A stretch of DNA of 55,162 nucleotides, from contig JAUNUR010000016.1 of assembly GCA_030538085.1 (NCBI GenBank), positions 1-55,162 of the forward strand, in the 5' to 3' direction. This DNA is from Pseudomonadota bacterium (GTDB lineage Bacteria; Pseudomonadota; Gammaproteobacteria; Burkholderiales; Burkholderiaceae_C). Positions 49,289-55,011 of this stretch are shown here, piece by piece. Made by a program: the position numbers and the translations under genes. Below the pieces are notes generated by a model. It was not told the DNA's origin and did no database searches. It saw only the letters and a program-made list of their open reading frames with translations. Numbering within the stretch: position 1 is the stretch's first letter; every line of letters starts with the position of its first letter.

Positions 49289-50425
49289 TCAGCGGATTTT
49301 CACCAATCCGTCGAGCACCTGGTCCAGACCTCCGACGACGGAGATCTTGTCGATGCGTTCGGCCACGCGCTCCAGCGTCTCCAGCTCCTTCATGCGCAGG
49401 GCTAAGGGCGAGCCCTCCATCACCTTGGCGGTGTTGAGCAGCGAGCGCGTGGCCGCCGTTTCCTCGCGGCGGCGGATCACGTTGGCCTGCGCGGCCTTCT
49501 CGGCCTCGACCACCTGCGCCAGCAGCGCCTTCATGTCGCCGGGCAGCACGATGTCCTTCACGCCCACGCCGTCCAGCAGCAGGCCGTAGGTGGCCAGCTT
49601 TTGGCGCACGTGCGCGGTCACGACTTCGTCGATGACGGCCTTGTTCTCCAGCAGTTCGTCGAGCGAGCGCGTGCCCACGGCGGCGCGCAGGCCCAGTTGC
49701 AGTTCGCGGTACAGGTGTTCCGCGGGTTTTTGCAGCTGGGTGAAGGCGGCCAGCACGTTGGCGTAACGCCAGGTGGCGGCCAGGTTCAGGCGCAGCGCGA
49801 CCTTGTCGCGGGTCAGGATTTCCTGGCCCGTGACTTCGAGCGACTGCAGGCGCAGGTCCACCAGCTCCACGGCCACGGTGCGGCCGAACTTCCAGAACGC
49901 ATGGTTGCCGGGCGGCAGCACGCGCTCGACGCGGCCGTCGATCGACAGCACGCCGGCGCCGTGCTCGGGCACCTGCACGCTCAGCACGCCGGCCAGACCT
50001 TGCACCGCGCGCGGGCGCAGCTGGGTCTGCGTCAGGCGCTGCACCAGTTCAGGCGGCAGCTCGGCGGTGGTGGCCACGTCGACCACGTCCACGCGCACCT
50101 CGCGCAGCCCCTTCCAGTACAGGCGGCGCGTGGCGGGCGGCAGCAGTTCGACCAGCACGCCGTCCTCGAACAGCAGGCCAGCCTGCGTTTCGCTCAGCTC
50201 CACGCGCACGAACTCGCGTGCGACCACCTCGGGCTCCTTGGCCAGCAGGTAGTCGGTCAGCTCGTGGGTGAAGGCGGGTTGTTCCAACGCAAAGGTGTCG
50301 ACGCGCAGGTCGTCGAAGGCGCTGAACAGGGTGTGGCGGCCGGGCGGCAGCACGCGATCGAAATCGCCATTGCGCAGCAGCAGGCCGCGTTCGTTTTTCT
50401 TGACGGTGACACGCTTGAGTTTCAT
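49289..50425 (-). CDS. Slipin/SPFH-domain (band 7) protein with triplicated N-terminal motif
   Basis: A 378-residue SPFH protein with no membrane anchor visible. A motif of the type G-L-L-x(3)G-x(4)V-L-P-P-G-x-H occurs three times (residues 14-34, 83-104, 158-178), then a band-7 domain with TGQEILTRDKVALRLNLAATWRY and the coiled coil VVEAEKAAQANVIRRREETAATR. Slipins of this build occur beside RtcB-type RNA repair genes and tRNA clusters in other bacteria. An AAGGAG site decides ATG 50425 over upstream ATGs. It is followed by the ClpP-fold protease gene, and upstream lies the tRNA array on the same strand. Confidence 0.8.
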   Translation of the reverse strand: MKLKRVTVKKNERGLLLRNGDFDRVLPPGRHTLFSAFDDLRVDTFALEQPAFTHELTDYLLAKEPEVVAREFVRVELSETQAGLLFEDGVLVELLPPATRRLYWKGLREVRVDVVDVATTAELPPELVQRLTQTQLRPRAVQGLAGVLSVQVPEHGAGVLSIDGRVERVLPPGNHAFWKFGRTVAVELVDLRLQSLEVTGQEILTRDKVALRLNLAATWRYANVLAAFTQLQKPAEHLYRELQLGLRAAVGTRSLDELLENKAVIDEVVTAHVRQKLATYGLLLDGVGVKDIVLPGDMKALLAQVVEAEKAAQANVIRRREETAATRSLLNTAKVMEGSPLALRMKELETLERVAERIDKISVVGGLDQVLDGLVKIR

Positions 50426-50533
50426 CTTGTTCTCCTTGGTGTGTTGCGTGGTTTCAAGCCAAATCGCCGTTTTGCGTAATAAGAGCAAGCGCGAGTAGCT
50501 ATTGATTTGATAGTGTCTGGGTGCCGTTACAGG

Positions 50534-50683
50534 GGTGGCGGCGGTCCGTGGTCGTGACCGGCGGGATCACGCGGCGGGCGCGGGTGTGCGGCTGCCCTTT
50601 GCAGGCAAGCCGAACGCCCGCGCTGGCCGTGTGTGCCGCGGGTTCGTCTCCCCGGCGCGAAGCCGCCACCGCTGACGGACCGC
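50534..50683 (-). ncRNA. Possible structured leader RNA of the slipin operon
   Basis: Two mutually exclusive 9-bp pairings are possible across this 150-base stretch: GCGGTCCGT with ACGGACCGC (50541-50549, 50675-50683), and GGTGGCGGC with GCCGCCACC (50534-50542, 50662-50670). It lies between the last tRNA and the slipin-like gene on the same strand. No homology to a named RNA can be claimed, and the gap 50426-50789 holds no gene. Confidence 0.35.
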
Positions 50684-50789
50684 TGGCGCGGGGCATGAGC
50701 GGGCTGGTCGCTGGCCGAAGCCATCGACAGCCGTTGCATGCCCCCGCACTGCGCGCCCGCGTTCGGCGGGTGGTCTTGCGACCGTTTCA

Positions 50790-50864
50790 TGGTGTATGGA
50801 GCGGGAGTCGAACCCGCGACCGACGAATTCCAGATTCGCTGCTCTACCGGTGAGCTATCCACAC
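50790..50864 (-). tRNA. tRNA with atypical anticodon loop
   Basis: A full cloverleaf with encoded CCA: acceptor GTGTGGA/TCCATAC, D stem GCTC/GAGC, T arm GCGGG-TTCGACT-CCCGC. The anticodon stem GCGAA/TTCGT closes the loop TCTGGAA, giving UGG (Pro) by position but with C instead of the near-universal U33. Identity is therefore uncertain. It is the last tRNA of the leftward array and touches the next tRNA-like unit with no spacer. Confidence 0.75.
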
Positions 50865-50961
50865 TGGCGGATCTCTTGGGAGTCGAACCCAAATCAAGAA
50901 GATGCCCCACGGCGAGTTCCATCGGCTGCTTTCAGCGGTGCGGCATGCGCGGCAGCGATCC
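50865..50961 (-). tRNA. Divergent tRNA-Ser-like unit
   Basis: A 97-base unit with acceptor GGATCGC/GAGATCC (one mismatch), G73, encoded CCA and a perfect T arm TTGGG-TTCGACT-CCCAA. The GGA in ATGGAAC could be a Ser anticodon, with a long variable region behind it, but the D and anticodon stems pair poorly. It is either a degenerate tRNA-Ser(GGA) or a tRNA mimic. Confidence 0.5.
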
Positions 50962-50977
50962 GTTCACCACGGAGCGC

Positions 50978-51045
50978 CACGCACCGGTGGGGCGGGCTTG
51001 CACCCGAACCCCTGACCTGTGAGCGTTCCGCCTTGGGCAGCAGAT
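50978..51045 (-). other. T-arm-like tRNA remnant
   Basis: CACAGGTCAGGGGTTCGGGT and the GCCCGCCCCACC that follows resemble the 3' half of a tRNA (an AGGTC variable region and a GGTTCG T-loop start), but the T arm carries a 2-base bulge and no 5' half or acceptor can be matched. Confidence 0.3.
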
Positions 51046-51071
51046 TCATTGACGCGGCTGAATCGTTGGGA

Positions 51072-51647
51072 TCAGTTCAGGCGCGAATTCCTTGGCAGGC
51101 GCGCGGCCAGCCAGTCGTGCACGTCGGCGCGGATGCGCCGCCCTTCGAGCAAAAAGCTCTCGAAGCGGCTGGGCACATACGGCAGGTACAGCAGCGGCAT
51201 GCCCGCCTCATCCGGCGTGCGCGCGGCCTTGCGGCCGTTGCACGCCGCGCAGGCGGTGACCAGGTTCATCCAGCTCCAGGCACCGCCGCGCGAGGCGGGC
51301 ACGATGTGCTCGCACTGCAGGTCCCACTCGGCGTGCACCTGCCCGCAATAGGCGCAGGTGTGGCGGTCGCGGCGCAGTAGCTTGGGCTTGGTCACGCCGG
51401 GCGTGATGTCGAACAGGTTCACCCGCGCCGCGCCATGCAGCGCGATGATGGGCGGCACCTCGATGATCGACTGCCGGCCAAGCGCCACGTTGAAGCCGCC
51501 GCGCAGCACCGCCAGCGGCGCGCGGCCCTCGGTCCAGGCCACGGCGTCGCTGGCCACGTGCGTTGCGGCCTGCTCCAGCGTGATCCACGCCTGCGGCGTG
51601 CCCTGGATGTCGAGTTGCAGCACTTGGCTGTAGGAACGGTGATGCAT
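51072..51647 (-). CDS. HNH endonuclease inside the tRNA array
   Basis: A 191-residue protein with a complete HNH module near residues 105-155: RRDRHTCAYCG, then CEHIVPASRGG (H of the first HNH step), then NLVTACAACNGRKAARTP (N-H and the second CxxC zinc pair). The N-terminal half is unassigned. HNH nucleases of this build are common singletons in proteobacteria, but here the gene sits between tRNA genes on the same strand, so it may be co-transcribed with them. ATG 51647 follows a GGAGG ribosome site; the longer frame reads into tRNA-Gln. Confidence 0.85.
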   Translation of the reverse strand: MHHRSYSQVLQLDIQGTPQAWITLEQAATHVASDAVAWTEGRAPLAVLRGGFNVALGRQSIIEVPPIIALHGAARVNLFDITPGVTKPKLLRRDRHTCAYCGQVHAEWDLQCEHIVPASRGGAWSWMNLVTACAACNGRKAARTPDEAGMPLLYLPYVPSRFESFLLEGRRIRADVHDWLAARLPRNSRLN

Positions 51648-51683
51648 GGGGCCTCCTTTCTGTGGCCGTTGAAAGAACAAAAA

Positions 51684-51758
51684 TGGCAGGGGCGGCAGGA
51701 TTCGAACCTGCGTGCGCCGGGTCAAAGCCGGCTGTCTGAACCGCTCGACGACGCCCCA
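51684..51758 (-). tRNA. tRNA-Gln (UUG)
   Basis: Anticodon loop CTTTGAC in the stem GCCGG/CCGGC, T arm GCAGG-TTCGAAT-CCTGC, encoded CCA, and U1 as is usual for Gln tRNAs (here facing U72, a mismatch). Confidence 0.88.
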
Positions 51759-51771
51759 TCAAAAAAAGCAC

Positions 51772-52010
51772 TGGTGCGCGCTCGAGGATTCGAACCTCGG
51801 ACCCTCCGGTCGGGAGGCTGCCCTCGGATTCCTCGCGTCGCGCTGGCCCAGGGCTCGAGTGCCCTGCGGCGTTGCAAACCTTGCCGATAGCACAAGCTAT
51901 CGGCGGCAGCTTGCGCCTTGCAGACCACCCGATCCGAGACCATCGCTTCCCGCGATCAATCTGAGGGCAGCCTCCAAGCCGGATACTCTGACCTGCTGAG
52001 CTAAGCGCGC
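51772..52010 (-). tRNA. tRNA interrupted in the anticodon loop by a family C element
   Basis: All arms are intact: acceptor GCGCGCT/AGCGCGC, D stem GCTC/GAGT, anticodon stem TCCGG/CCGGA, T arm CGAGG-TTCGAAT-CCTCG, encoded CCA. Between CTT and CGA of the anticodon loop lies a 163-bp hairpin element (51813-51975). Because one base can belong to either side, the original anticodon is ambiguous: UGC (Ala), UCC (Gly) or another. Without excision the anticodon cannot be read. Confidence 0.85.
51813..51975. repeat. Family C element inside a tRNA anticodon loop
   Basis: A 163-bp long hairpin with perfect 13-bp ends (GGAGGCTGCCCTC), one mismatch, more pairing, and central palindrome CCGATAGCACAAGCTATCGG. 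It is in the opposite orientation to the copy in tRNA-Leu. Confidence 0.85.
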
Positions 52011-52020
52011 AATCGATGTG

Positions 52021-52095
52021 TGGTTGTCCGAGGTGGATTCGAACCACCGCACGCCGCCTTATGAGGGCGGTGCTCTACCGCTGAGCTATCGGACA
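52021..52095 (-). tRNA. tRNA-Met/Ile2 (CAU)
   Basis: Acceptor TGTCCGA/TCGGACA, anticodon loop CTCATAA in the stem CCGCC/GGCGG, T arm GGTGG-TTCGAAT-CCACC, encoded CCA. CAU could be elongator Met or lysidine-modified Ile; it lacks the C1-A72 mismatch of an initiator. Confidence 0.88.
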
Positions 52096-52103
52096 GTAAG
52101 GGT

Positions 52104-52181
52104 TGGGGTGTCCAGCCGGCTTCGAACCGGCGACCCTCGGATTCACATTCCGATGCGCTGACCTGCTGCGCCATGGACACC
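52104..52181 (-). tRNA. tRNA-His (GUG)
   Basis: Anticodon loop ATGTGAA in the stem TCGGA/TCCGA, and an extra G at -1 facing C73, the His identity mark. Encoded CCA. Confidence 0.92.
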
Positions 52182-52190
52182 GTGGAAAGA

Positions 52191-52266
52191 TGGCTGCCCG
52201 AGGAGGCTTCGAACCTCCGCGCTCCTGGTTAACAGCCAGGCGCTCTACCGACTGAGCTATCGGGCA
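52191..52266 (-). tRNA. tRNA-Asn (GUU)
   Basis: Anticodon loop CTGTTAA in the stem CCTGG/CCAGG, acceptor TGCCCGA/TCGGGCA, encoded CCA. Confidence 0.93.
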
Positions 52267-52273
52267 AGAAAAA

Positions 52274-52450
52274 TCACCACTCGCCGTGCAGGCGCACGCG
52301 CTCGTCCGGGCGAAGCGGATCGTGCCGTGCGCGCAGCAGCGCAGCGGGCAGCCACGCACGCGCGGTCAGGCGCAACACGCGTTGTGCGGCATCGCGCAGG
52401 CTGCGGGCGCCGGGTTGCGCCGCCGGCACGGCTTGAGCTTGCTTGCGCAT
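52274..52450 (-). CDS. 58-codon ORF within the tRNA array
   Basis: MRKQAQAVPAAQPGARSLRD and so on: an Arg/Ala-rich, strongly basic frame preceded by AAGGAG at a good distance from ATG 52450. No family is recognised. It lies between tRNA-Cys and tRNA-Asn on the array strand. It could be a small RNA-binding protein or a chance frame. Confidence 0.5.
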   Translation of the reverse strand: MRKQAQAVPAAQPGARSLRDAAQRVLRLTARAWLPAALLRARHDPLRPDERVRLHGEW

Positions 52451-52483
52451 GCTGCTTCTCCTTGAAAAGAAAGCTGAATGAAA

Positions 52484-52563
52484 TGGAGGTGCGGGCCAGA
52501 TTCGAACTCGCGGTGATAGACGGATTTGCAATCCGTTGCCTTCGACCACTTGGCTACCGCACC
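52484..52563 (-). tRNA. tRNA-Cys (GCA)
   Basis: Anticodon loop TTGCAAA in the stem ACGGA/TCCGT, U73 as is typical for Cys, acceptor GGTGCGG/CCGCACC, encoded CCA. The T stem has one mismatch and the variable region is slightly long. Confidence 0.88.
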
Positions 52564-52572
52564 GATGAAAAA

Positions 52573-52661
52573 TGGTGGGTCGTCAGGGAGTCGAACCCCG
52601 TGGTGTCCCGAAGGAGGCCGGATTTACAGTCCGGTGCAGTCGCCAGTGCTGCGCACGACCC
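52573..52661 (-). tRNA. tRNA-Tyr (GUA)
   Basis: Anticodon loop CTGTAAA in the stem CCGGA/TCCGG, long variable arm around CCTTCGGG, acceptor GGGTCGT/ACGACCC, encoded CCA. Confidence 0.92.
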
Positions 52662-52668
52662 GAGAAAT

Positions 52669-52745
52669 TGGCGCCCCGCGCAGGACTCGAACCTGCAACC
52701 CCCGGCTTCGTAGGCCGGTGCGCTGATCCATTGCGCCAGCGGGGC
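52669..52745 (-). tRNA. tRNA-Arg (ACG)
   Basis: Anticodon loop CTACGAA in the stem CCGGC/GCCGG, acceptor GCCCCGC/GCGGGGC, encoded CCA. Confidence 0.93.
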
Positions 52746-52753
52746 ATGAAAAC

Positions 52754-52829
52754 TGGTGCCGACGGAAGGACTCGAACCTCCCACGCCCTCGTCTTCAGCG
52801 AGGCGCTCTACCGGATGAGCTACGTCGGC
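52754..52829 (-). tRNA. tRNA-Phe (GAA)
   Basis: Anticodon loop CTGAAGA in the stem CCTCG/CGAGG, acceptor GCCGACG/CGTCGGC, encoded CCA. Confidence 0.92.
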
Positions 52830-52838
52830 AAGATCTCA

Positions 52839-52914
52839 TGGCGCTCCGTGCGGGATTCGAACCCGCGGCTTCCGGCTAGACAGGCCGGCACTCTGGCCAC
52901 TGAGTTAACGGAAC
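52839..52914 (-). tRNA. tRNA-Asp (GUC)
   Basis: Anticodon loop CTGTCTA in the stem CCGGC/GCCGG, G73, acceptor GTTCCGT/ACGGAGC (one G-U pair), encoded CCA. U37 is unusual. Confidence 0.88.
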
Positions 52915-52920
52915 AACACT

Positions 52921-53155
52921 TGGCGTCGCGTAGGGGATTCGAACCCCTGTCGGCGAGTTGAAAACACGCTGTCCTAAGCCCAGGTGTCGTGTCGCGCCCG
53001 AAACGACCGTGTTCGCTTGGTCTCGAAACGCATCGCGGCGTTGCACTCGTTGCCAAGGCATCCAGCCTTGGCGGCCGACCGCGCCTTGCGCTGCGCTCAG
53101 AACCCGGCGCGACCATCGGCCATTTCGAGCGCGACACGACACCGACGAACGCGAC
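52921..53155 (-). tRNA. tRNA-Glu (UUC) interrupted in the D loop by a family C element
   Basis: Acceptor GTCGCGT/ACGCGAC, anticodon loop TTTTCAA in the stem GCGTG/CTCGC (one mismatch), T arm AGGGG-TTCGAAT-CCCCT, G73 and encoded CCA. The D arm is split: GTCG before and TGGGCTTAGGAC after a 161-bp element. Removing the element restores a Glu-type D arm. Confidence 0.85.
52983..53143. repeat. Family C element in the D loop of tRNA-Glu
   Basis: A 161-bp hairpin with perfect 15-bp ends (GGTGTCGTGTCGCGC). Its ends differ in sequence from the other copies, yet the interior keeps the family core (GGCGTTGCA, GCCAAGG...CCTTGGC, CAAGGCGCGGT). Confidence 0.85.
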
Positions 53156-53165
53156 GCTTGAAAAA

Positions 53166-53241
53166 TGGTCACGGTTGAAGGTCTCGAACCCTCGGCCTCA
53201 TGCTCCCAAAGCACGCGCTCTGCCAACTGAGCTAAACCGTG
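53166..53241 (-). tRNA. tRNA-Pro (UGG)
   Basis: Anticodon loop TTTGGGA in the stem CGTGC/GCATG, C1-G72 as is usual for Pro, acceptor CACGGTT/AACCGTG, encoded CCA. Confidence 0.9.
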
Positions 53242-53250
53242 AAGAAAATC

Positions 53251-53339
53251 TGGCGGAGCGTGCTGGATTCGAACCAGCGGGCCGCTTGCGCGACCACGGC
53301 TTAGCAAGCCGCTGCTTTGGGCCACTCGGCCAACGCTCC
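53251..53339 (-). tRNA. tRNA-Ser (GCU)
   Basis: Anticodon loop TTGCTAA in the stem GCGGC/GCCGT, long variable arm GTCGCGCAAGCGGC, G73, acceptor GGAGCGT/ACGCTCC, encoded CCA. Confidence 0.93.
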
Positions 53340-53349
53340 TGGATGTAGT

Positions 53350-53591
53350 TGGTGCCCCAGGAGGGATTCGAACCCTCAGAGGCTGTCCTCAAACTCATCG
53401 CGGTAAGCGATTGCCCCGGATCGGGTGTCCTGCAAGGCGCATTTCGCAGCCAATAGCTTGTGCTATTGGCAAGGAATGCAACGCCGCAGGGCGCCCGAGA
53501 CCGGGGACAAGCGCGGCGCGAGGAGTTTGAGGACAGCCTCTCAGGCCCCTGTTTCTGAGACAGGGACGTATACCTGTTCCGTCACCGGGGC
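53350..53591 (-). tRNA. tRNA-Leu (CAG) interrupted in the variable arm by a family C element
   Basis: Acceptor GCCCCGG/CTGGGGC, Leu-type D arm GACGGAACAGGTATACGT, anticodon loop CTCAGAA in the stem CCTGT/ACAGG, T arm GAGGG-TTCGAAT-CCCTC, A73, encoded CCA. The class II variable arm is occupied by a 164-bp hairpin (53378-53541). It is the first tRNA of the leftward array. Confidence 0.86.
53378..53541. repeat. Family C element in the variable arm of tRNA-Leu
   Basis: A 164-bp element with perfect 19-bp ends (AGAGGCTGTCCTCAAACTC) that continues as one imperfect hairpin to the central palindrome GCCAATAGCTTGTGCTATTG. It would form a giant variable arm in the RNA. Confidence 0.88.
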
Positions 53592-53601
53592 GATGAAAAA
53601 A

Positions 53602-53745
53602 CCACTTCGGCTGTGCCCGTGCGCGAACAGCCACAAGGGGCTTGGTGTTTCGCTGCACGTGGCGCCGGCCGGACACCGCGCACATCGCCGCCGCCACCCT
53701 CACCAGCGGTTGCGGCAACGGCGTGCACGGGCACACCCGAAGTGG
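53602..53745 (-). repeat. Long inverted repeat upstream of the tRNA array
   Basis: Arms 53602-53622 (starting CCACTTCGGCTGTGCCCGTG) and 53725-53745 are complementary over 21 bases with one mismatch, enclosing 102 bases. It lies just upstream (leftward sense) of tRNA-Leu. A hairpin of this size might be an array leader or another short element. The stretch 53592-53920 holds no supported gene. Confidence 0.7.
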
Positions 53746-53799
53746 GGCGAGGGCGCGCGTGGGTGCATGGGTGCACCCGGCGGCGCTCGCCTTTTCGAT

Positions 53800-53839
53800 G
53801 CAAGGCTGTGTGTTTCCCGCCAGTACGGGACAGCCTTGC
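53800..53839. promoter_or_regulatory. Hairpin upstream of the tRNA array
   Basis: GCAAGGCTGT and ACAGCCTTGC are perfect 10-base arms with an inner CCCG/CGGG pair. The role is unknown; it could belong to the leader of the array transcript. Confidence 0.5.
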
Positions 53840-53922
53840 GGCGGTTTGTTAATGAACCCGTGGCCATGCGAAGGGCACGACCCGCGCGGTGCGATCACCG
53901 CCCGTGAAAGAGCTTGAAAAAC

Positions 53923-53957
53923 AAAAACGGCCCGGAACCTTGTCGATTCCGGGCCGT
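53923..53957 (-). terminator. Intrinsic terminator of the 54001-54213 gene
   Basis: ACGGCCCGGAA and TTCCGGGCCGT form an 11-bp perfect stem. On the minus strand it is followed by TTTTT, so it terminates leftward transcription just before the tRNA array. Confidence 0.85.
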
Positions 53958-54000
53958 CGCGGGGCACCTGCGTCAGGTGCCTGGCGTGGAGGGCGCGTGT

Positions 54001-54213
54001 CTAGGCGTGGCCCTCCCCCGGAAGGATGGTGTTCTCGCGTGGATCAAGCTGCAGATAGCCCTGGGCCAGGCCCATGCTGCCCCGCTGCTTGGCGCACCAA
54101 TGGCTGGTCGAACGACTGGGCTTGCCAAAGCCTGCACACGGCACGCCGGCACGCGCAAACGCCGCCAACCCGCCAAAGGCGGTGCGCGCTATGGAAAAAA
54201 TGCCGGTGTTCAC
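54001..54213 (-). CDS. Small protein of unknown function
   Basis: A 70-residue frame starting with GTG (MNTGIFSIARTAFGGLAAFA), with an AAGGA site upstream and a strong terminator downstream. No family recognised. It is divergent from the DNA-binding-like gene at 54348, and the two share an intergenic palindrome. Confidence 0.5.
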   Translation of the reverse strand: MNTGIFSIARTAFGGLAAFARAGVPCAGFGKPSRSTSHWCAKQRGSMGLAQGYLQLDPRENTILPGEGHA

Positions 54214-54267
54214 GAGGTCAGTCCTTGAATGAAAAATAAGCTCAAGATGGAGCGATGAGGCTGGACT

Positions 54268-54282
54268 GTAAAGACTCTTTAC
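54268..54282. promoter_or_regulatory. Palindromic operator-like site
   Basis: GTAAAG-ACT-CTTTAC is a perfect 6-bp inverted repeat in the divergent promoter region between the genes at 54213 (minus) and 54348 (plus), a natural place for an autoregulatory site of the downstream gene. Confidence 0.5.
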
Positions 54283-54347
54283 TCTCCGGTCAAGCGCGGC
54301 GACAATCTTTTTTTCGTTTGTTGTTGCCGTTGCACAACCTCTTGCCC

Positions 54348-54725
54348 GTGTCCAACCTCACCGTCACCCGCCGTCAGAACGTGTTGGCGCTGTTCCAGTC
54401 CTTTGCCGAAAAGCAGCTGGCAGCCGGCACCCCGCCCAAGGGGCTGGAGCAGGCTTTCGCCGCCACGCTGCAGATATCGCCCAGCATGTGGAGCCAGATC
54501 AAATCGGCGCGGCCCGTTGGCGACAAGCTGGCGCGCCAGATTGAGGCGCTGGCCGGCCAGCCCGTGGGCTGGCTGGATGAAGAACGCGCCCATGAGCAGC
54601 CCAGCGCGGCGGAGCAGGCTTTTCTGGCGCTGGCGCTGGCCGCCTGGCGTGCCAGCAACGCGGTGGGCAAGCGTGAATTGCGGCAGCACGTCAAGCGCAT
54701 CGTCGACGCCAAGGCGGCGCTGTAA
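54348..54725 (+). CDS. Small helix-turn-helix-like DNA-binding protein
   Basis: A 125-residue protein whose middle (LEQAFAATLQISPSMWSQIK, then a pair of helices to GWLDEE) looks like a lambda-repressor-type helix-turn-helix, with a helical tail (ALALAAWRASNAVGKRELRQ). I chose the GTG at 54348 because the frame from ATG 54255 runs through the palindrome and promoter-like DNA. It may regulate itself and the divergent small gene. Family assignment is tentative. Confidence 0.6.
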   Translation: MSNLTVTRRQNVLALFQSFAEKQLAAGTPPKGLEQAFAATLQISPSMWSQIKSARPVGDKLARQIEALAGQPVGWLDEERAHEQPSAAEQAFLALALAAWRASNAVGKRELRQHVKRIVDAKAAL

Positions 54726-54760
54726 GAGCCTGTTCAAAGTCTCCTCGTGCCGAGACATTG

Positions 54761-55001
54761 AACCTAGAAACGGCAGTTGACCGCTCGCCATCCTTGAGCA
54801 ACTGGCATGAGCACTGACTTCCACAGCTTCGATCACATTCACCTGTTGGGTGAGCGCGCTATGCACCCGATCGCACCGCGCTGGCTCGCTGCCCAAGCGG
54901 CGTTGCTCGTCCTTGCAGGCACGAGCCTGCCGCATCCTCGCGTCTTGCCTGGCACGCCCACCACGGCACGCTCGGGCGCATCCAACTGCCGTTTCTAGGT
55001 T
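54761..55001 (+). repeat. Family A repeat, complete copy
   Basis: A 241-bp element with the same 19-bp terminal inverted repeats as the copy at 7852. The internal 63-codon frame starting MSTDFHSFDHIHLL is intact. Flanking bases AGCCTGTTCAA (54727) and TTGAACAGGTTCT (55001) extend the symmetry. Confidence 0.9.
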
Positions 55002-55011
55002 GAACAGGTTC

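Noticed and set aside
50430-50530. Sigma-54 promoter in front of the slipin gene
   Set aside because: TGGCTTGAAACCACGCA has the right look, but the GG-GC spacing is one base too long and no RtcR gene is in the window.
51813-53541. Group I or group II introns in the interrupted tRNAs
   Set aside because: The inserts are 161-164 bp single hairpins with paired ends and copies in intergenic DNA; I see no P3-P9 core, guanosine site or domain V.
53642-53917. ORFs in the tRNA-array leader
   Set aside because: No ribosome site, and the frames span two strong hairpins; likely noncoding.
53592-53920. Sigma-54 promoter for the tRNA array
   Set aside because: Several TGGC and TTGC pieces exist, but none has the required 10-base spacing between GG and GC.
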